Shown piece by piece: positions 12,894 to 16,622 of a stretch of 16,622 bases of DNA (position 1 is the stretch's first letter; every line of letters begins with the position of its first letter). The stretch comes from CAYIHX01 sp964363305 (GTDB lineage: Bacteria > Bdellovibrionota > UBA1018): NCBI GenBank assembly GCA_964363305.1, contig CAYIHX010000069.1, forward strand, positions 1-16,622, given 5' to 3'. A program made the position numbers and the translations under genes. Below the pieces are notes generated by a model. It was not told the DNA's origin and searched no databases. It was given only the letters and a program-made list of their open reading frames with translations.

Positions 12894-13634
12894 ATGTCGG
12901 CCGAAGTGGGTCCTCTTCAAGACGTGAGTTTCTCAAGCGAGTCGGCCATCGAGCGATGGCTCGATGCCGAGGAGGTCGCGTCACCGGCCGAGGTCCGTGG
13001 GGAAGCGGCTCGCGCCACGGTGGCCCAAAAACGTTATCAAGATCTCGAGCGCCGCTATCAGGAGCTCTACGCGGTGTACGAGTCGGTGGTCTCCGAGCAG
13101 TCCGAGGAAAAAACCCATCTGCTCCGCGAACGCGATCAGGCCGATGAGGAGTGCGCGCGCCTGAAAGAAGAGCTGCGCCTGCTGCATGAAGGCCGAACCC
13201 ACTCGATGCCGTTGAGCCTGGTGCAGCTCGACGAAACACTCAAAAGGATTCGTCGAGCCGAGGCTGAGCTGGCGGGCCGAGTGGAGCAGGTGCGTGCGGA
13301 GAACCAGGCTCTTTCGACCGCGCTCGCGGTATCGCGGCAGGGTGAGATGCGAGCGCAGCTCGAGCAGGCCCGTACGGAGAGTCGCCTGAAGACGATCGCC
13401 GAGGTCTTGCTCGGTCATTGCGTGGAGCTTGAGTCGGCAAAAAACGCGCTCACGGGCTCGATCGCGTCGATGCAAAGCCTGCTGAACCCCATCGAAGGCG
13501 AGCTCAAGCGCTCGGAGTCGGAGCTTGCCGAGGGACTGCTGCGTGACTTGAAGCAGGAGCTCGAGCTGCTTCGGGGCGTGCAGTCGAAGATGGAAAACCT
13601 CAGCCGTCAGACGGCCCATGTCGATCAGGTTTAG
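12894..13634 (+). CDS. Coiled-coil protein of unknown function
   Basis: A 246-residue soluble protein, almost entirely charged and helical from about residue 40 to the end. Heptad-like Leu/Glu/Arg patterns are visible (RYQDLERRYQELYAVYE, LRRIRRAEAEL-like segments, LLRDLKQELELLRGVQSKME). There is no signal peptide, membrane segment or catalytic motif. The start at ATG 12894 has GGAG six bases upstream (12884-12887). In-frame ATG 12882 and TTG 12855 are weaker alternatives adding 4 and 13 residues. It follows the FliF/FliG-like gene after 53 nt and is probably co-transcribed. Its position and shape invite comparison with FliH or other scaffold proteins, but the conserved FliH C-terminus is not recognisable. 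Its stop overlaps the stop of the convergent large gene by 4 nt. Confidence 0.85.
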   Translation: MSAEVGPLQDVSFSSESAIERWLDAEEVASPAEVRGEAARATVAQKRYQDLERRYQELYAVYESVVSEQSEEKTHLLRERDQADEECARLKEELRLLHEGRTHSMPLSLVQLDETLKRIRRAEAELAGRVEQVRAENQALSTALAVSRQGEMRAQLEQARTESRLKTIAEVLLGHCVELESAKNALTGSIASMQSLLNPIEGELKRSESELAEGLLRDLKQELELLRGVQSKMENLSRQTAHVDQV

Positions 13635-16258
13635 CGAGCGCCGCTGACAAAATCGAACATGTAAGCGGCCGTGGCCGGGTCGTCGTCGATCCGAGCGTAT
13701 GCGCCACCCAGATCCACGAGTTCGGGTTCGGCTTCCTCTAAGTCGCTTGAAGTGCGGCTGCCGGCCGGTGCTTCGACGCCGATGGCGGATGCGATTTTCA
13801 CGAAATGCCAGGAGCCGAATCCGTTGTTCATCGCGCTGATGGGCAGCATGATCAGCTGGACGCTCGTGGAGCGCAGGCGTGTTTCCAATGATTCTTCGAG
13901 GCGTCGGGAGATGCCGCTTCGGAGCGTTCCCGAGGTGGCCATGAAGATGCCTCCGAAGAGGGCTCGTGCCGCGACGGTCTGGAGGCGGTCATCCACGGTG
14001 CGAATCCCTGGATGATGAAATTCGTCGAGCGCCTCCGCGATGGAGGTTGAAATCCCATGCACTCCCACGCCCACCCAGAAGTTGCGAGCGGAGATCGCGT
14101 GCAGGCGGCGGGAGACCTCCGCCGAGGGACGGCCGCGGATGTTGATGGAGTTTCCCAGGTACGAGAGGATTCCGGTTGTGATGGTGCTCGTCGCGAAGGT
14201 GAGGGCGACGTTGCCGAACTCATCCATGAAGCGGTCGCCGCGGGCCTCGCGTTGCGCGATGACGTTCATGATTCCATTCACGGTCAGGTCGCGCGCGACC
14301 TTTACCCAGATCGCGGGCACAGCCGAGACGCGACCGCCTGCGTTTTGCAGAAGAGGGCCGAGTCGGGGAATCGTCAGGAGGCGGGCGCGGGCCTGGGCCG
14401 CGGTGAGGCGCAGCTCGGTCGCGACCATCGGGATCGCCTGCTCGAAATTCAGGAGGGTTGGGTTTCCTGCGACGAGGTCGAGTGAGCGTTGCAGATAAGA
14501 AATGAGCGCGCGACCGGCGGGAACCAGAGACTCGACTTGCGCGGCTACTCGAGACAGCGCCGATCTGAGGCCGGTGACTTGGTTGCGAGAGAGCGCCGCG
14601 AAGGGCTGGGTAGCGCGCTGAAAAAGAGGGACGAGTCGCGCCACGGCTTGAATCTGGTGGAGCTCGAAGCCGCAGAGCACGAGCGAGGCGATGAGCATTC
14701 GGTACTGATCTTGCGCGATAAGAAGAGACTCGCGGGCGGCAGCGGCCGAACCGTAGAGAGTGCCTCCGAAGAACATGCCGTTCGCGGCATGAGCGACGTC
14801 GCGGGCATCGACGTAGTTGAGGCCCGACATCGCGGTCGAGAAGAGCATCGAGCCAAAAAGCCACGAGCGGGCGCCAACGCCGAGAAAGAGCCCGGCCGTG
14901 CCTTGGCTGGCGACCAGCGCGGCCACGCCGAGGCCGATTCCGGCGGCGTACCCGGCATACTGCAGGCGCTGCGTGGTTCGATCCGAGGCCGCGAGGTACT
15001 GGAGAATTTGTTCTTCCCCGTTGTGAAAATCGATCGGCCCGGCCAGGTAGCCGTATTTCTCGCGGGCGGCATCTCGGATTTCTTCGTGCCGCGCGAGATC
15101 GAGCAAGGTGGAGCTCATCGAGCCCATGAAATGTACGTCTTGGCAGAGCTCATTGAGTCGTTCGGTATTGCTGCGAAGGGAAGAAACGAGCGCGCGATCG
15201 ATCGTCGGGTTGATCTTTCTCGCGAGGGCCTGCGCTATCGAGCTGTTTTCCGCGAGTCTGGTCAACTGAGCCGTCACTTGCTCTTCGAATTCGGTCGGAA
15301 GAGGGATCGGTTCGGTGCCCGGAGGGAGGTGGTCCATCAGCGGGCGCTGAGCAGTCTCATGATTTGGAAAACCGCTGCGCTCCATGTCCGCGTAGATTTT
15401 CTTGTAGAGAGGCTGCCCGTCGACGTCGATCACGAGCAGGTGATACCTTTGAATCAGGAATTCACGATGGCCATGAAGGAGAGCCAGGGGCTCATCCATG
15501 CCGTGCCTATGGAGAAAAGCTCCCTTGAGTCTCTCATAATGAACTTCGGCTCCCTCATCGGAACCCCCTTGCGCCATCGCGCGGTCCATCTCCGCCATCT
15601 CGGTTTGATAGAATTCAGAGTTGATCGGGCGATGCGCCCACCAATCGTTCTCGATGAATCGGATCTGTTGATCGTACTTCGTGAGGAGGGCCGATGCCTG
15701 GGCCAGTCCGAGGGCCAGTCGTCGATGTACATCGACGGTGTTTACCCTGTTTGCGGGCGAGGAAGAACCCAGCCACTGAATGGAAGCCGCGAACTCGTCC
15801 GTGTATTGCGCCTCGGAGCTTCGGGGAGGGAGCTGATCGTACTCCGCGGACCACGCTCCTAGGGTGGGATCAATGTCGCGGTGAAGGCGGATGTCGCCGG
15901 AGAGGTAGAGGCGAGTGACGCTCGACGGCGCCGAAAAGGTCAGGCCGGCGGCGCCATCGATAGGGCGGAGGCCCGCCTCGCCTCCGATCAAGAGTTTCAG
16001 CGCTTTACGGGTGTTCAATAGATCTTCAACGGCGGCATTTCGGTACGCATAGAGCGTATTGGCCACCGGATTGCGGGTGGTGAGCGGGTTGTGGAAGCGG
16101 TCGAGGTCGCCGCCGAACGGCACCTCGAAGGACAGCGTGATCTGTGGATTCGAAAACGCCATCTGTTCGCTGAGATCCGCGCGGGCTTTCGAGGGAGCCA
16201 GGAGGGCGAGAATCAGCAAGGTCGAGAGCGTGCGTGTTTTCAGTTCGGGATGCCGCAT
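13631..16258 (-). CDS. Large unrecognised exported/membrane protein
   Basis: An 875-residue protein with a clear signal sequence: RHPELKTR, a hydrophobic stretch STLLILALLAP, then SKARA before DLSEQ as a probable peptidase cut. Residues about 50-420 are mixed polar, with a long helix-rich part. Residues about 432-482 are a Gly/Ala-rich hydrophobic block (AGIGLGVAALV, GLFLGVGARSWLFGSMLF) that could be paired membrane helices. Several shorter hydrophobic stretches occur in the last 250 residues. The C-terminus is acidic. I recognise no domain. ATG 16258 is chosen because it sits 18 nt after the -12 C of sigma-54 element 3, as in two other genes. ATG 16264 (two residues longer) would be exactly at the predicted transcription start, and TTG 16402 gives an implausible Pro/Arg-rich extension. 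It lies opposite a 457-codon plus-strand ORF that I reject. Confidence 0.85.
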   Translation of the reverse strand: MRHPELKTRTLSTLLILALLAPSKARADLSEQMAFSNPQITLSFEVPFGGDLDRFHNPLTTRNPVANTLYAYRNAAVEDLLNTRKALKLLIGGEAGLRPIDGAAGLTFSAPSSVTRLYLSGDIRLHRDIDPTLGAWSAEYDQLPPRSSEAQYTDEFAASIQWLGSSSPANRVNTVDVHRRLALGLAQASALLTKYDQQIRFIENDWWAHRPINSEFYQTEMAEMDRAMAQGGSDEGAEVHYERLKGAFLHRHGMDEPLALLHGHREFLIQRYHLLVIDVDGQPLYKKIYADMERSGFPNHETAQRPLMDHLPPGTEPIPLPTEFEEQVTAQLTRLAENSSIAQALARKINPTIDRALVSSLRSNTERLNELCQDVHFMGSMSSTLLDLARHEEIRDAAREKYGYLAGPIDFHNGEEQILQYLAASDRTTQRLQYAGYAAGIGLGVAALVASQGTAGLFLGVGARSWLFGSMLFSTAMSGLNYVDARDVAHAANGMFFGGTLYGSAAAARESLLIAQDQYRMLIASLVLCGFELHQIQAVARLVPLFQRATQPFAALSRNQVTGLRSALSRVAAQVESLVPAGRALISYLQRSLDLVAGNPTLLNFEQAIPMVATELRLTAAQARARLLTIPRLGPLLQNAGGRVSAVPAIWVKVARDLTVNGIMNVIAQREARGDRFMDEFGNVALTFATSTITTGILSYLGNSINIRGRPSAEVSRRLHAISARNFWVGVGVHGISTSIAEALDEFHHPGIRTVDDRLQTVAARALFGGIFMATSGTLRSGISRRLEESLETRLRSTSVQLIMLPISAMNNGFGSWHFVKIASAIGVEAPAGSRTSSDLEEAEPELVDLGGAYARIDDDPATAAYMFDFVSGAR

Positions 16259-16274
16259 AGCCATCGGGGTGAAG

Positions 16275-16290
16275 AGCAAGGTCCGTGCCC
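16275..16290 (-). promoter_or_regulatory. Sigma-54 (-24/-12) promoter 3
   Basis: Read on the minus strand, GGGCAC (16290-16285), GGACC, TTGCT (16279-16275) matches TGGCACG-N4-TTGCW except for the first T. GG and GC are exactly 10 nt apart. The -12 C at 16276 predicts transcription start at 16264, six bases before ATG 16258. No Shine-Dalgarno site is present. The stretch 16259-16451 otherwise holds a dyad at 16332-16345 and an A8 tract (plus-strand T8 at 16366-16373). Confidence 0.6.
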
Positions 16291-16331
16291 GGGGTCTTCG
16301 CGATTTTAAGAGAGCTGGGGCCCTGGCGCGG

Positions 16332-16345
16332 GTCACGGGAGTGAC
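16332..16345. promoter_or_regulatory. GTCAC-N4-GTGAC dyad, candidate UAS for sigma-54 element 3
   Basis: GTCAC (16332-16336), four bases, GTGAC (16341-16345) is a perfect 5-bp dyad. Its centre lies about 74 bp upstream of the predicted start at 16264. A further GTCAC half-site occurs at 16376-16380. The dyad matches, in half-site and distance, the one upstream of sigma-54 element 2. A role as enhancer-binding-protein site is inference. Confidence 0.35.
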
Positions 16346-16438
16346 GGGTGTCGAAGGATTAGACGTTTTTTTTGGGTCACCGCGGCCATCGCTGCTGCAC
16401 AACGAGGACGGGTCCGCCGTTTTGGCCTGAATCAGCGC

Positions 16439-16517
16439 TTCGGTATTCAGCTCAGGAGTCGGGCCTACTGGGGAGGTCCATTTTCCAGAGTGCCTGGTTA
16501 CTGAGCTGAATATCGAA
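16439..16517. repeat. 17-nt inverted repeat spanning the stop codon of the edge gene
   Basis: TTCGGTATTCAGCTCAG (16439-16455) and CTGAGCTGAATATCGAA (16501-16517) are reverse complements at 16 of 17 positions, with 12 in a row perfect, around a 45-nt spacer. The single difference is a G-U pair if read as plus-strand RNA and an A-C mismatch on the minus strand. One arm carries the TGA stop of the minus-strand edge gene and the other lies in its last coding part. No T-run follows in either direction. Confidence 0.6.
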
Positions 16518-16622
16518 AAGCCATCGGTTCGAGCGACTTCTCAGGCGAACGCGCACTTCTCTGGCGAAGCGCGCATTCGTGCGTTCGAAAAATTTATCCT
16601 TGACGATCTTTCGAGGCCTCTG
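16452..16622 (-). CDS. 3' end of a gene cut by the right edge, product not recognised
   Basis: The minus-strand frame entering from the right edge stays open for 56 codons to TGA at 16454-16452. The other two minus frames close earlier (after 8 and 26 codons). The peptide (QRPRKIVKDKFFERTNAR... then NRWLFDIQLSNQALWKMDLP) has a balanced composition with spaced aromatics, unlike the Arg/Gly/Ser-rich shadow frames. It contains no start, so it is a C-terminal fragment. It lies about 190 bp upstream of the large exported-protein gene on the same strand. No family is recognised. Confidence 0.5.
   Translation of the reverse strand, partial: QRPRKIVKDKFFERTNARFAREVRVRLRSRSNRWLFDIQLSNQALWKMDLPSRPDS

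Noticed and set aside
14489..15862. 457-codon plus-strand ORF opposite the large exported-protein gene
   Set aside because: Its product is Arg/Gly/Glu-rich with no recognisable domain or start signal. The minus frame over the same bases has a signal sequence, hydrophobic blocks and a promoter, so this is a shadow of GC-rich codon use.
1..16622. CRISPR array, tRNA/rRNA, insertion sequence, integrase or prophage genes
   Set aside because: No spaced direct repeats, RNA gene signatures, transposase motifs or target-site duplications were seen by eye.

Overview
The window is about 16.6 kb of compact, moderately GC-rich bacterial chromosome. There are no tRNA or rRNA genes, no insertion sequences, no integrase and no CRISPR array. 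The gene content suggests a Gram-negative, possibly motile bacterium of the Bdellovibrionota / former deltaproteobacterial type: a MinD/FlhG-like ATPase next to a J-domain/HTH fusion, a FliF/FliG-like hybrid, a lipoprotein M6 peptidase, a secreted protein ending in Phe, and apparent sigma-54 promoters. The taxonomic call is inference from gene style, not from a marker gene.

Layout. (1) Positions 92-3682, minus strand: a four-gene cluster in which every junction is a 4-nt ATGA stop/start overlap. The order is FlhG-like ATPase, J-like/HTH protein, RluA/RluD-type pseudouridine synthase, PgeF. (2) Positions 3683-3975: a 293-bp regulatory gap with two short dyads and a near-perfect sigma-54 -24/-12 element. 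It precedes a plus-strand CTP-type polyprenol/dolichol/phytol kinase family protein (3976-4668). (3) Positions 4679-7463, minus: a two-gene unit of a lipoprotein M6 metallopeptidase followed by a patatin-like phospholipase. (4) Positions 7464-7795: an intergenic region with a candidate structured RNA and a second sigma-54 element in front of an unrecognised secreted protein (7796-8779, plus). (5) Positions 8776-11223, minus: MutS2. (6) Positions 11299-13634, plus: a membrane protein that looks like a shortened FliF joined to FliG-like helices, then a coiled-coil protein. (7) Positions 13631-16258, minus: a very large unrecognised exported/membrane protein with a third sigma-54 element. (8) Positions 16452-16622, minus: the 3' end of a further gene cut by the window edge.

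The main discovery candidate is the trio of sigma-54-like promoters. Each has exact GG-N10-GC spacing, and each places its -12 C exactly 18 nt before the A of an ATG, which predicts 5' leaders of only about 6 nt without a Shine-Dalgarno site. Each also has a GTCA/TGAC dyad 74-96 bp upstream of the predicted start. They would control three envelope-associated genes: a membrane lipid kinase, a secreted protein and a giant exported protein. This suggests a local sigma-54 regulon with an unusual short-leader architecture. Other points of interest are the FliF/FliG hybrid, a J domain without HPD fused to a RodZ-type HTH, a MutS2 whose Smr domain lacks the motif histidine, and three convergent gene pairs with essentially no space for terminators.
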